The notes: generated from the sequence alone by a model not told the origin. DNA of 64,000 nt from Corynebacterium imitans (GCF_000739455.1 NZ_CP009211.1:757660-821659); one strand, 5' to 3'. Positions 37,091 to 47,105 are shown, counted from the stretch's first letter. Translations and numbers: made by a program.

Positions 37091-37325
37091 GTCGAGTAAA
37101 CCTTTCCACGTTGGTGTTCTTGTGCGCTACGCGCTTTTGTTCACGATACCTAGCAATTGCCCGTTGTGCTGGCTATCTGCGCCTGAGGAAAAATACAGCG
37201 AGAAAGGAGAGACATTTTAGGGGTAAATATGCACGTGAATGCTTTGTGACGTGCGTTTTTTGCGCAGATGTAGTTCAATGGTGTGGTTAGTATTATTAAA
37301 AGAATATGAGAGTCTGGGAGTTTGC
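37091..37325. promoter_or_regulatory. Divergent promoter region between sqdB and the surface protein gene
   Basis: A 235-base A/T-rich interval without a gene. It contains GCACGT...ACGTGC (about 37231-37254), an imperfect palindrome, and TAGTATTATTAAAAG near 37287, which may hold the -10 of the surface protein gene. GGGAG about six bases before 37326 is the likely ribosome binding site. Confidence 0.4.
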
Positions 37326-40300
37326 ATGGTGCGTGGTTTCTGGAGCCGTTCTATCGCTATTGCCGCGATCGCAGTCTGTGCTGCTTCCGGGGTCACTGCG
37401 GTGCCCGCCGTACCGCTGACTGTCGCCCATGCTGCCGAGAAGTTTGACGTGAACGACGGCGACTTCAGCCTCACCGTATCCACGGGGAATTATCCGGCGA
37501 CGGCGAAGGACTGGCGCGCTATCTTCCGGCTTTACGACGGCGACTACGAGCCGAAGACTTTCCGCTCCGTGCGACTTTATTTCTACGTTATTGGTGGTGA
37601 CGGGAAGAATTTCCCGGCAGAGGATACCTATGCGGTCAAGCTCACCCACGGCACAACTGAGATCGAGGATTTCGGGGAAGTGACAGGCTACGGTCATATC
37701 GACGATACGGGCACTCGCTGGATGGATCTCACCTTCGATAAGGATGTGACGCTCAAAGACGGCCAAACGCTGATCGTGGACAAGAAGGGTGGGGCGGGCC
37801 GGCTCCCGGTGCGTGGATTTGGTTCGTCGCAAGGCGCAGGCGGCAAAGGCTTCATCGACCCGATCAATCCCAAATCTGTAAGCTTTAGCGGCAACGTCGC
37901 CGTCGATCGAGAAAACGGGAACTTCCCGGAGGGGCTTGAGGTTTCGCTTCTCGACGGTGCCGGTACCGTCACCGACACCACCACGACCAACAAGGACGGC
38001 ACCTACACTTTCAGCAAGGTCGAGCCAGGTACGTACTCGCTCAAACTCGGCACTGTGCCGGGCTACCTTGCGCCCGAGCCCTTTACTGTTGAAGCCAAAG
38101 CGGGGGTTGCGGTCCCAGACAAGGACCTGATCCCGATTACTGTGACGGGCCGCGTGATTGGACCCGGCAATTCGCTGCTCGAAGGCGTCAAAGTTTCCAT
38201 CGGAGAGGACATCGGAGAGGACACGGTAACCACAGACAGCGAGGGAAGGTACACCTTCACCGGGGTGCCGGCGGGCAGCGCAACGCTGAAGATTGCGGCG
38301 TCGGGAAAACACGACACCCGCAGCAAGACAAAGACCGTTGAGATCCACGAGCAGGAAGTCAACGATCTGGGGGATGCCAATGTGCACGCCCAGTTCGGCT
38401 CCATCACCGGCCAGGTGCTCGACAAGGCAGGTAACCCTGTCGCTGATGTCCCCGTCACCGTGACGATCGATGGCGGAAAAACCGACTCGACCACGACCGA
38501 TAAGGATGGCCGTTACACGCTGGGCAACCTGCAGCCCGGTATCGCCGAAATCACCGTTAAAGAGACCGACCTGATGGAGGGCGAGGTGCGGCTGGGCGTC
38601 GACGTCCGCTCCGGCAAGGAGACCGTTGAGGATTTTTACCTCGACGCAAAGGAGCGCAAGGGCAGCGTGCGATTCCACGTTGTGGGGGAGGGCGATGAGT
38701 CCCTGCCCCACGCGGAGGCGCGCATCACCCCGGGAGAGAGCCTTGTTGCGGACGCCAACGGCGACTTCCCCGTCCAGGAACTGCTGGAGGGGGAGTACAC
38801 GGTGCGTTTTAAAGCCAAGGGCTATGAGCCGAAAGAGACCAAGTTTTCGATCCGCATGGACGAGCTCACTGAGGTGAAGGAGACACTCGCTCCCATCCCT
38901 GTGCTCACCTTGGAGCCAAAGCCAACACCCACACCAACTGCCACACAGCCGACCTCGTCAACGCCAACCCCTACTCCAACACCAACGTCGGAACCAGCAC
39001 CGACGCCAACGCCTAAAACAACTCCTCAACCGACCCCCAAATCAACGCCCAAGCCAACCCCTAAACCTGCCCCCAAGCCGGTGGTGAACTTCACGTGGGA
39101 CGCCGTAACTGTGGCTCCGGGTGATGTCGTAAAAACACGACCGAAGGAAAACGTGGCTGCGGGGATCACTTTCGGTGAGCCGGTGGTGCAGCGATCCGGG
39201 TTGACCATCAAGGGAGCCGACTGGGTCACCGTTGATGCCGCTGGCACGGTGGTGATCGCGCCGCCCGAGGTCGTGACCCCGGGCGAGTACGTCGTTGAGG
39301 TGCCTAACTCCACTGCGGGGTCGGGCACGGTCGCGGTGACGGTGACGGAGCCTGCCTCCTTGGCTTCGTTGTACAAGGTGTCCTACGCGCCGCGTATCGT
39401 GCGGGCGGGTGGAAGCGCCGTGAGTGTGGCACCGATTGCGCGTCGTGGTGCCTACGATTGGCAGCCGCTTCCCGCAGGCACGAAGTTCAAGGTTAAAGGT
39501 ACCTCCAATGCCACTGTTGACGTGGATGGCCGGGTGACGTTCAATGCGCCGCGCGGATCGAAGGTGGGGAAAATCCATACGGTCGATGTCCTCGTGACCT
39601 TTCCGGATGATTCCACGCAGACGGTGCGGGTTCCTTTCGAGGTCGCTGCGGCGTCCATGTCGCAGGTCACCGCGCCGCGTTACGAGACCGGGGTGCTCGT
39701 CGGGCCGGGGCAGAGTGCTGAAGTACAGATTGCCAACCCTGACTCTCTACCAGCGCACACGGAGTTCGCGCTTGCGCCGGGAGACCTCCAGGCCTGGTCC
39801 GCGTCTGTGGACGCAACAACAGGCACCCTGCGGATGACCGCGCCGACGGGGACAGCAAAGCCCGTGGTGGTAAAGGTCGAAGCGCGCTATCCCGACGGCT
39901 CTACGCGCACCATCGAGGCGTACGTGGGGGTCGCCGCAGCGAAGGCTCCGACGAAACGCGATGCGCCGGAGTTCCCGGTCTCCGTAGTCAACGTGGACAC
40001 TACAGCAACGTCCGCCCCGACTGGCAGGGTGCCGGCGGGCACCGAATTTACGCTGGCTGATGATGCTGGTTTGCAGGTGAGCGTCGATAAGCGCACAGGC
40101 GAAGTGCGTGCGGAAATTCCCGACAATGCGCCGGTCGATGCTTCGTACACGGTGCAGGTCCGGGTGCACTACCCGGATGGGTCGGAAACGTTGATGCCCG
40201 TCACCGTGCTGACGAACTCGCAAGCGCGTGAGCAGGAGTCGGCCACCGCACCAACGGCACCGAAGGGGACGACCTACGGGCTCGCCGCGGACTTCTCCGC

Positions 40301-40616
40301 CCCGGGCTGGAAGATCGACATCAACCCGGCCACCGGTGAAATCACCGCGCGCGTGGATTCGCGCGTCGCTGAGCACGCCTCAATTGAGGTGCCGCGTGTG
40401 GTGACGTACCCGGACGGTTCGCAGCGCACGCAGCCGGTAACCCTCCATGCGAAGGACGCGGTCAAACCTGCACCCGCGCCGAAGACTTCCTCAACCGCGA
40501 CGTGGCTGCCCATTGTGCTTGGGCTGCTCGCTGCACTCGGCGGCGCAGGCTATGCCGCCTTTGTTAACCAAGACCACATCCGCCAGCTGCTGTCTAAGTA
40601 CGGCATCCGGATCTAA
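37326..40616 (+). CDS. Large exported surface protein with Cna_B-like and Ig-like repeats
   Basis: A 1096-residue exported protein. Signal peptide to about residue 37; an N-terminal beta domain (38-180); four CarboxypepD_reg/Cna_B-like repeats (about 182-530, with GRYTFTGVPAG and KDGRYTLGNLQPG type turns); a Pro/Thr-rich linker (531-586); then about five Ig/Rib-like repeats of some 80-90 residues with the YPDGS turn; a membrane helix at about 1059-1080 and a short basic tail. No LPXTG sortase motif. It is the first of five linked genes, 13 bases before a metalloprotease gene. Probably an adhesin or a scaffold for the proteases; this is inference. Confidence 0.85.
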   Translation: MVRGFWSRSIAIAAIAVCAASGVTAVPAVPLTVAHAAEKFDVNDGDFSLTVSTGNYPATAKDWRAIFRLYDGDYEPKTFRSVRLYFYVIGGDGKNFPAEDTYAVKLTHGTTEIEDFGEVTGYGHIDDTGTRWMDLTFDKDVTLKDGQTLIVDKKGGAGRLPVRGFGSSQGAGGKGFIDPINPKSVSFSGNVAVDRENGNFPEGLEVSLLDGAGTVTDTTTTNKDGTYTFSKVEPGTYSLKLGTVPGYLAPEPFTVEAKAGVAVPDKDLIPITVTGRVIGPGNSLLEGVKVSIGEDIGEDTVTTDSEGRYTFTGVPAGSATLKIAASGKHDTRSKTKTVEIHEQEVNDLGDANVHAQFGSITGQVLDKAGNPVADVPVTVTIDGGKTDSTTTDKDGRYTLGNLQPGIAEITVKETDLMEGEVRLGVDVRSGKETVEDFYLDAKERKGSVRFHVVGEGDESLPHAEARITPGESLVADANGDFPVQELLEGEYTVRFKAKGYEPKETKFSIRMDELTEVKETLAPIPVLTLEPKPTPTPTATQPTSSTPTPTPTPTSEPAPTPTPKTTPQPTPKSTPKPTPKPAPKPVVNFTWDAVTVAPGDVVKTRPKENVAAGITFGEPVVQRSGLTIKGADWVTVDAAGTVVIAPPEVVTPGEYVVEVPNSTAGSGTVAVTVTEPASLASLYKVSYAPRIVRAGGSAVSVAPIARRGAYDWQPLPAGTKFKVKGTSNATVDVDGRVTFNAPRGSKVGKIHTVDVLVTFPDDSTQTVRVPFEVAAASMSQVTAPRYETGVLVGPGQSAEVQIANPDSLPAHTEFALAPGDLQAWSASVDATTGTLRMTAPTGTAKPVVVKVEARYPDGSTRTIEAYVGVAAAKAPTKRDAPEFPVSVVNVDTTATSAPTGRVPAGTEFTLADDAGLQVSVDKRTGEVRAEIPDNAPVDASYTVQVRVHYPDGSETLMPVTVLTNSQAREQESATAPTAPKGTTYGLAADFSAPGWKIDINPATGEITARVDSRVAEHASIEVPRVVTYPDGSQRTQPVTLHAKDAVKPAPAPKTSSTATWLPIVLGLLAALGGAGYAAFVNQDHIRQLLSKYGIRI
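38918..39083 (+). repeat. Pro/Thr-rich low-complexity tract within the surface protein
   Basis: Encodes residues about 531-586, mostly PTPTP-type and KPTPKP-type repeats in the DNA pattern CCAACACC. Typical of wall-spanning or glycosylated linkers; also likely to vary in length by slippage. Confidence 0.85.
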
Positions 40617-40629
40617 AAGGTAGAAGAAG

Positions 40630-42948
40630 ATGCATTTCTCACTGAAAACCATTGCCATTGCCACCTGTGCGTCGCTCGCATTCGGCGCTGTGGTTGCCCC
40701 GCCAGCTGGCGCTTCTACCACGCAGTCTGAAATCACGGTGAGCGTGACCGGCGAGACTTCGCAGCCGACAGGGGAGCGGATCGACGCGGAGTTGCGCAAG
40801 GACTCTCGTTCCCGCTTCGCGTTCGTCCACCCGGCAGCGGCCGTGGGGCTGCACGAGTTCAATTTGCACACGGTAATCCGCACCGGTGGGTACCGCCTGC
40901 CGCCGTTCTGGGGTGCCAAGACAAAGACGCACACCGAAAGCGGCGCAGACGTGGTGGAGTTCAAGTTCACCGACCCGCGTACCGAGCTGGAGGTCACGCG
41001 CACGTTCCGTATCAAGGATGGCACCGTGCGCGCCACCGTGCAGGTGCGAAACGTGAGCAACGCCCCGGCCGACATCACGATTGACCTGGCAAACGAGTTC
41101 GTCCACCCCCGCGGGCTGCATGCAAAGGTCAATGCAAGCGGTGCCTTCGAGGTGGCTGCAGAATCCGAGGGCTACGAAACGACGGTTGCCTTTGCTGATC
41201 CCGCGAGCTCTGCCTCCATGGAGGACATGCGCGGGGAGATCGAGGTGGGCAAGACCGGGGTGCTGAGTGGCGATACCCCGCGCTTCCAGATGGCGCGTTG
41301 GGAAAACACCCTTGCCCCGGGCGAAGTGCTTGAAGGCGGAGTAGATATCGCCGCGACCGCGCAAGATTCCGCGATTGATACCGACGGCGACGGGCTGCGC
41401 GACGCGTGGGAAGTCAAGGGAGTGCGCCTGCCGGACGGAACGGAGCTGCCCATTCACCGCTGGGGAGCCGACCCTAAGCGCCCGGACCTGTTCTTGCAGT
41501 TGAACTGGATGGAGGCCGAGTGGGAGACGATGCAGTGCTCTCGCCAGCACACTTTCGCGCCAACGGCGCCGGAGTTTGCTCAGTTCGCTGGCTGCGCCAC
41601 TGCGAATGTGAACTCGTACCGCCCCACGACCGCCACGCTGCGGGAGTTGGAGAAAGTGTTTGAAAAGAGGGGCATTTCGCTGCATATCGACGCCGGCGAC
41701 TCGTACCAGTCCGAGTCGCTCGTGGGGCTTGATACGCCGCGTGGCGGCAAGACCGAGCCTTTTGAGAAGTACTACTTCGACAAAAAGACTCAGGGTGAAC
41801 GGCTGCTCGAGGAGCGCGACCGCCTCCTCGGCGACCGCAAATCCGTCTTCCGCCTCGGCATCATCGGTGACCGCATGGCGGCGAACAACCGCTCTTCCGG
41901 CGTGGCGCTGGTGAGCGATTCGGCCTTCTATGTGTCGAACCACAAGGACATGACGACGCAGGAGCAGCTGCGCAACACGATCTTCCACGAGTTCGGCCAC
42001 ACCCTCGGGCTGGGGCACTCCGGCCCAATGGTCCCGGAGAACCCCCTGCGCGGGGATCTCTCGCTCCCGGACTACAAGTCGGTGATGAACTACCAGTACC
42101 AGTTCAGCCACTTCGACTACGCGGACGAGGACACCAAAACCAGGGTAAATGGCTGCCTGCAGTCCGGCGAGTGCGGTGTGCACGACGTGGTCATTCCCGC
42201 CGACTGGGCGAACCTCGATCTGCCCGGCTTCAACGTGGGCAAGGGCGACCTGACCACCGGCAGCGGCGAGATTGACGCAGACGAGCACCACGAAAAGGAC
42301 CCGCGGCGGCTGGCAGCCAACGCGGCTGCGGAAAACTCGGGCCGCGCAGGGTTCTACATGGACACCACCCGCGACGGTGTCAACGGCATCGTGACTTCGC
42401 GTAACGACAATGCGTTGCAGGGCACGATCAGCAACCTGGGCGCGGACGTGGGGCGCTTTACCATCGAGGCAACCTACCCCGGTGGGCAGCGCCACAGCCA
42501 GGTCGTTGAGTTGCCGGCAATCGGGAAAGCGGGCGATGAGCAGGAGATCCGCATCCCAATCAAGAACGCGGCGAGCCTGACCGGCCCCGTCATGCCGGTG
42601 CACATCCAGATCACTAACCACAATGGCGAGCGCGTCTTCGCGGAGCGCTACGAGGTCTCCGTGCTGGACTACACCGCAGAAGAAGCGCGCCGGGTGCTCG
42701 ACGAAGTGCTTGCCTCCGACGCGAGCCTTGAGGTCAAGCGTCTTGCCAAGTCGAAGCTCGACGGGATCGAGGACCCGTCAGCGGCGAAACCCGCAAACCA
42801 GCACACCAAACAGGGCGCGGACGGCACGCAGAAGGAGAAGCCTGCTGAGGGGGCCTCCACTGTGGCAATTGTGATTGCTGTGCTGCTTGCGCTTGGTGGT
42901 GTCGGCGCTGCTGGCCTGGGGTGGGCAATGAGCCAGGGCCTTATCTAG
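40630..42948 (+). CDS. Membrane-anchored metzincin-like protease, paralogue 1
   Basis: A 772-residue exported protein. Signal peptide (AGA-S, about residue 33), an N-terminal beta domain to about 245, a DxDxDG loop D250-E261 (DTDGDGLRDAWE) of the thrombospondin-3 type, then the catalytic domain: zinc motif HEFGHTLGLGH with H453, E454, H457, H463, and Met-turn M486 in SVMNY, exactly 33 residues after H453. A C-terminal beta domain and one membrane helix (about 743-768) ending GLI follow. Cys pairs flank the conserved YRP segment. Co-transcribed with the surface protein gene. Substrates unknown. Confidence 0.88.
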   Translation: MHFSLKTIAIATCASLAFGAVVAPPAGASTTQSEITVSVTGETSQPTGERIDAELRKDSRSRFAFVHPAAAVGLHEFNLHTVIRTGGYRLPPFWGAKTKTHTESGADVVEFKFTDPRTELEVTRTFRIKDGTVRATVQVRNVSNAPADITIDLANEFVHPRGLHAKVNASGAFEVAAESEGYETTVAFADPASSASMEDMRGEIEVGKTGVLSGDTPRFQMARWENTLAPGEVLEGGVDIAATAQDSAIDTDGDGLRDAWEVKGVRLPDGTELPIHRWGADPKRPDLFLQLNWMEAEWETMQCSRQHTFAPTAPEFAQFAGCATANVNSYRPTTATLRELEKVFEKRGISLHIDAGDSYQSESLVGLDTPRGGKTEPFEKYYFDKKTQGERLLEERDRLLGDRKSVFRLGIIGDRMAANNRSSGVALVSDSAFYVSNHKDMTTQEQLRNTIFHEFGHTLGLGHSGPMVPENPLRGDLSLPDYKSVMNYQYQFSHFDYADEDTKTRVNGCLQSGECGVHDVVIPADWANLDLPGFNVGKGDLTTGSGEIDADEHHEKDPRRLAANAAAENSGRAGFYMDTTRDGVNGIVTSRNDNALQGTISNLGADVGRFTIEATYPGGQRHSQVVELPAIGKAGDEQEIRIPIKNAASLTGPVMPVHIQITNHNGERVFAERYEVSVLDYTAEEARRVLDEVLASDASLEVKRLAKSKLDGIEDPSAAKPANQHTKQGADGTQKEKPAEGASTVAIVIAVLLALGGVGAAGLGWAMSQGLI

Positions 42949-43408
42949 AGTGTGAGTAAAATCACAAAAAGGCGTATTTTCCGTGCGGCCCGTGAGGCGT
43001 ACTTGTGTCCCGCTTAAGTGTGTGCCACATTACTTCGGCGGGCTGCATAGAGTTGCCGCGAGGAACCTGAGTGCGTGTTTGGCCTTGCCTGGCTGGTAGG
43101 GAAAGGTTTGCTCGGGATTCCTGAGAGGGTTGCGCCAAAATATATGAGGCGTCAACGTCTCTTCGGGCGGATAATGCCGTACTCGATGAATACTATGCGC
43201 TGAAGATGCAAAATAATCACCGTGACCAGTTGGTATACCACTGTCGACGACCAGTCTATATATTGTTCAACACCTTGTTTATCGTGGCATTTCCTGTACC
43301 TTTAAGTTTCAGTGAGCGCGGCCCCTCCCAGCATCAGAAGTGCATAAAACTTGAGGTGCGAGGTAAGCGGGCCGTGCATGATTTTTGACAGAAGAGAGGA
43401 TGTGCCGC
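42949..43408. other. 460-base A/T-richer intergenic region before the second operon
   Basis: No convincing gene on either strand; the short frame 43206-43388 has no ribosome binding site and no recognisable features. Contains CCGTGACCAGTTGGTATACCACTG around 43220-43243 with the palindrome TGGTATACCA and a second GACCAGT at 43249. TATATATT follows near 43257. It likely carries the promoter and control sites of the P2-A'-P3 operon. Confidence 0.6.
43231..43240. promoter_or_regulatory. Palindrome TGGTATACCA, operator candidate
   Basis: A perfect 10-base palindrome flanked by direct repeats GACCAGT at 43224-43230 and 43249-43255, in the control region of the second surface operon. Resembles half-site rules of GntR-type regulators. 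Confidence 0.4.
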
Positions 43409-45508
43409 ATGAAGAGGCTGGCAAGGGCGTGCACCGCGGCTGCGATGGGGGTTGCGTTGGTGCTCGGTGGGCAGCCAGTTGTTGCACATGCGGCAGCCCA
43501 GACTTCCAAGGTTGAGCTGGACGCTTCCCGTCAGGCTCAGTTGACCTACAAGGATGAGGATTCGGTTGCTGGGAAGTTTTCCAGCACGCTGTATACCGAC
43601 ATCATGGTTGAGGGGGCCCGCAGCATGGCTCCGGCAAACACAGTCGCCGAAGACACTGCCGTCGAGTACGACGATCCCGAGCGGCAGGTGCGTGTGAAGC
43701 GGGAGATCCGCACACGCGGCAACGTCGTGGACGTCGAAGTCACCGTCACAAACACGGGCGCGCAGGAGCGCTACCTTCAGGTCGACCTGACCAACTCCAT
43801 CAATACGGACCGCGCGTTGACCGGTGCTTTTGCCGACGGTCGTTTTACCGTCGGCCCCGAGTTCGGCGGCTACGACACGGTGCTGGAGTTCCCCGGCGCA
43901 CGCTACTCGGGCGTCGGCCCCTCGTTCAACGACACGACCGCTGCCCGCGAGCTCGGCAGCGTGGATAAGAACGGTGCCCAGTTCCAGCGCGGCCGCTGGT
44001 TCGATCAGGTCGGCCCGGGCGACTCGCTGCGCGCCCACGCAACCTTGACGTTTGAGACCCAGGAGTCCGCTAAGGACAGCGACCGCGACGGCCTCCCGGA
44101 TCTGTGGGAAGAGCAGGGCGTCACGCTTGACGACGGCACGCGGTTGCCACTCAACGAGTGGGGTGCAGATCCGCACCGCCCCGACATCTTCCTGCAGATG
44201 AACTGGATGCGCTCCGAGTACGAGACCCTCGGCTGCTTCGAGAACCCAGGCAAGACCGAGTGCGCGGACGCAAAAACCACCAGCTACCGCCCCTCCCGCA
44301 CAAGCTTCGATGAGCTCGTTGAGCGTTTCGCCGCACGCGATATCGCGCTGCACATCGACGCGGGCGAGTACTACTCCAACATCCCCAACTACGGCACGCG
44401 CCACGGCGGTGAAACCGAAAACTACGAGGAGTACTACTTCCGCTCCACCATCCCGGGCCTGCGCATGGTGAGCAACGTGAACCGCCTGCTGGGGCAGCGT
44501 TCCGCAGTGTTCCACTCGGGCGTGGTGGGCGACATGATGAACCCCAGCAACTACTCGGTCGGCGTCTCCCTGGTGGGCGACAACGGCTTTTACGTGGCCA
44601 AGCACGAGCGCATGACGAAGGAGAGCCAGCTCCGCAACACGATCATGCACGAACTCGGCCACAACCTGGGTCTGAACCACAACGGTGCGACGAAGTTCAA
44701 GGACCAGGTGCCGAAGTCGGACTACTTGCCGAACTACAAGTCGGTCATGAACTACCTGTACCAGTTCAGCTACTTCGACTACTCGGATGAGGAGGCCGTC
44801 TCCGGCGGCCCGCTGCCGCAGGAGTGCAACCGCGCTGGCGTGGACTGCTACACGGGCGACTACCGCATCCCCGCGGACTGGGACAACCTCACCATCAACT
44901 CGGCGCGCCTCGGCCGTCCCGTCGGCACCGCTGGCGCAGAGGCTGAGAAGGTGGACGTCCGCGCTTTGGAGAAGCTCGACCGGGAGATCGCGCAGGCGGA
45001 AAGCGAGAACGGCAACATCGACGTGGAGATCGTCGATGAAGGTGACCTCACCGCTGGAAAAGAAGGCACTGTCACCCTCGAGCTGCACAACCCGGGCCTG
45101 GATCTCGGCCGCTTCGACGTGATCGTCGGCGAGACCAAAACGCAGGTCGTGCTCGGCGGGGTGCGTACCGGCCACAACACCGCGACGGTGCGTGTCCCGG
45201 TCTCCCCGGAGACCCAGGGCAGCATGCCGCTGGACGTGATGGTCAGGAGCGAACGCGGGGTCACGGCTTTCGAGGACCGCCTCGCTGTCCCGGTGCGCGC
45301 TGGTGAGGCACCGGCGTCGACGGCGATGCAGGGCGCGGATCGTCGAAAAGCAACTCCCACGCCCCCGACGACAGCTGTGCAAGCGCCATCGGAGAAGCAC
45401 CCGCAGCCAGAAAAGACAAGCTCAGCCGCTGCGATCGCCGTGCCGATCGTGCTGCTGCTCGCGCTCATCGGCGGAGCCGCCTTCGCCTGGGCCAACAACC
45501 TCATATAA
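43409..45508 (+). CDS. Membrane-anchored metzincin-like protease, paralogue 2
   Basis: A 699-residue exported protein homologous along its length to the other two proteases. Signal peptide to about residue 30 (AHA-A), Asp-rich loop from D223 (DSDRDGLPDLWE), zinc motif HELGHNLGLNH with H414, E415, H418, H424, Met-turn M447 in SVMNY. C-terminal helix at about 675-697 ends WANNLI. Two cysteine pairs as in the paralogues. The ATG at 43409 has GAGAGGA eight bases upstream; earlier in-frame codons lack spacing. First gene of an operon with two more surface protein genes. Confidence 0.88.
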   Translation: MKRLARACTAAAMGVALVLGGQPVVAHAAAQTSKVELDASRQAQLTYKDEDSVAGKFSSTLYTDIMVEGARSMAPANTVAEDTAVEYDDPERQVRVKREIRTRGNVVDVEVTVTNTGAQERYLQVDLTNSINTDRALTGAFADGRFTVGPEFGGYDTVLEFPGARYSGVGPSFNDTTAARELGSVDKNGAQFQRGRWFDQVGPGDSLRAHATLTFETQESAKDSDRDGLPDLWEEQGVTLDDGTRLPLNEWGADPHRPDIFLQMNWMRSEYETLGCFENPGKTECADAKTTSYRPSRTSFDELVERFAARDIALHIDAGEYYSNIPNYGTRHGGETENYEEYYFRSTIPGLRMVSNVNRLLGQRSAVFHSGVVGDMMNPSNYSVGVSLVGDNGFYVAKHERMTKESQLRNTIMHELGHNLGLNHNGATKFKDQVPKSDYLPNYKSVMNYLYQFSYFDYSDEEAVSGGPLPQECNRAGVDCYTGDYRIPADWDNLTINSARLGRPVGTAGAEAEKVDVRALEKLDREIAQAESENGNIDVEIVDEGDLTAGKEGTVTLELHNPGLDLGRFDVIVGETKTQVVLGGVRTGHNTATVRVPVSPETQGSMPLDVMVRSERGVTAFEDRLAVPVRAGEAPASTAMQGADRRKATPTPPTTAVQAPSEKHPQPEKTSSAAAIAVPIVLLLALIGGAAFAWANNLI

Positions 45509-45539
45509 CCCACTCCTACCCACAAAAGGGGCCCTGAAC

Positions 45540-47105
45540 ATGCATTGGATGCCAAACCCTCTCGCGGCGGTGACGGTCGCCGCTGCCGTCGCTGTCGCCC
45601 CGGTCGCCGTGGCGCAAGAAACCGTGCAGCTCACGGTGAAGGTGCAACACCATGACGACCCCGTTGAGGCCGCGGAGGTCAAGATTGAAAAAATTGGTGA
45701 CCCGACTGTGCAGTTCAGCGGCGTCACGGATTATGAAGGACTGGTTAAGTTCCAGGTTCCACCCGGCACGTACAGCTACCGGGTGGATGTGAAGGGGACG
45801 GGCAGCCAGCTCACCACCGTCGAGCTGACTCGGCCGAAGGATGTTGTTGCAAGGTTTACCAACGGTACAAAGCGCAACGTCGACTTTTCTTGGGCGGACA
45901 TGAGCGTTGCGGCGGGGAGCCGCGCCGCGGTCAACCCGCAGATTACGGGTGACGGGCGAGAGGTGACCGTCGAGAAGATGGACGGCCCGGCCTGGGCCGA
46001 GGTGTTTGCCGACGGCACCATTGAGGTGATGCCGCCATTACGCACGGTGCCGGGGGACTATGAGATCGACGTCCGTACCTCCGCTGGCCAGGTGGAGAAG
46101 GTAAAGGTCCACGTCACCGGCCCGGAAACGCTCAAGGCGCTGCAGTACCCAGTGACCTCAGTGGAGCAGGGGCGGTCGGCGACGAGCGCCGTACCGATGG
46201 CGACTATCTCGCACCAGGGCAGGGACTTTTCCAGCCAGCCGGTGCCGGAGGGCGTGAAGTTCTCCACCGACGCGCCGAACGCGCAGGTAGATGCAGAGAC
46301 AGGCCGCGTCACGTTGGACACCGCTGACCTGCAGCAGGAAGCGGGCGAGACCGTTCAGGTCCCGGTCGTTGCCACCATGCCGGGTGGGAAGAAGATCACT
46401 GCCCAGGCGGATTTCCACATCAACGCGCTGCCTTCCGCGAAGCGTTTCACCCCCGGCTGGGCACCGATTGAGGTAGCCCCGGGCGAGCACGCGGCGGTCA
46501 AGCAGACTGGCGAGCGCAACATGCCCAAGGACGCCGAGTACTGGTGGCTGCGCGCCGACAATACGAAGCTTGCCGGCTGGCGCGTCTCTATCGACCAGGT
46601 CGACGGTACGATTTCCGCGTCCCCGGATGAGGGCGCGCAGGAAACGGTGCTGTATGTTCGCGTGAGCTATTCGGATGGCTCCCAGGAGCAGGTGGCCGTG
46701 CCACTGAAGCTCACCGAGCCGACCGCACAGTCCGGCGAGACTCCTGGGGAAACACCACGAGCGCTGCCGCCGGGCAAGAAGACGGAAATCCTCGACGCAC
46801 AGGCTTCTGAGGTCGAGATCATTGACAACGGCGGCGTGCGCCTTGACGTAGACAAAGCTACCGGCAAGGTAACTGCGACCGTTCCGGAGGACGCGATGCG
46901 CGGCGCGAGCTACGAGGTGGACCTGCGCGTCGATGGCAAGGACCAGAAGATCCGGCTGACGGCGGATGAAAAGCCGCAGCCGCCCGCCCCGCAACCCGCC
47001 TCGAGTGTGAAGGACGCCTGGTGGATTCCGCTGGTCATGGTAGTGATGGCCGCTGTCGGCGCAGGCGCACAGTGGATGTGGAGCCAGTTTGGAGGCTTAA
47101 AGTGA
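45540..47105 (+). CDS. Exported Ig-like repeat protein, short homologue of the 1096-aa protein
   Basis: A 521-residue protein with signal peptide (AVA-Q, about residue 25), an N-terminal Cna_B-like domain (PVEAAEVKI, PPGTYSYRV; about 28-105), and several Ig-like domains that align with the C-terminal repeats of the large surface protein: VDFSWADMSVAAGS corresponds to VNFTWDAVTVAPGD there. The Pro/Thr linker is replaced by a short Pro-rich spacer before the terminal membrane helix (about 492-514). It lies 31 bases after protease 2 and overlaps protease 3 by four bases. Confidence 0.83.
   Translation: MHWMPNPLAAVTVAAAVAVAPVAVAQETVQLTVKVQHHDDPVEAAEVKIEKIGDPTVQFSGVTDYEGLVKFQVPPGTYSYRVDVKGTGSQLTTVELTRPKDVVARFTNGTKRNVDFSWADMSVAAGSRAAVNPQITGDGREVTVEKMDGPAWAEVFADGTIEVMPPLRTVPGDYEIDVRTSAGQVEKVKVHVTGPETLKALQYPVTSVEQGRSATSAVPMATISHQGRDFSSQPVPEGVKFSTDAPNAQVDAETGRVTLDTADLQQEAGETVQVPVVATMPGGKKITAQADFHINALPSAKRFTPGWAPIEVAPGEHAAVKQTGERNMPKDAEYWWLRADNTKLAGWRVSIDQVDGTISASPDEGAQETVLYVRVSYSDGSQEQVAVPLKLTEPTAQSGETPGETPRALPPGKKTEILDAQASEVEIIDNGGVRLDVDKATGKVTATVPEDAMRGASYEVDLRVDGKDQKIRLTADEKPQPPAPQPASSVKDAWWIPLVMVVMAAVGAGAQWMWSQFGGLK

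Noticed and set aside
43206..43388. 60-codon plus-strand frame in the intergenic region before protease 2
   Set aside because: No ribosome binding site and no recognisable features; region looks like control DNA.
40639..45400. Long minus-strand frames of 660 and 688 codons opposite proteases 1 and 2
   Set aside because: Shadow frames caused by codon bias of the sense genes; Arg/His/Val-rich products without domains.
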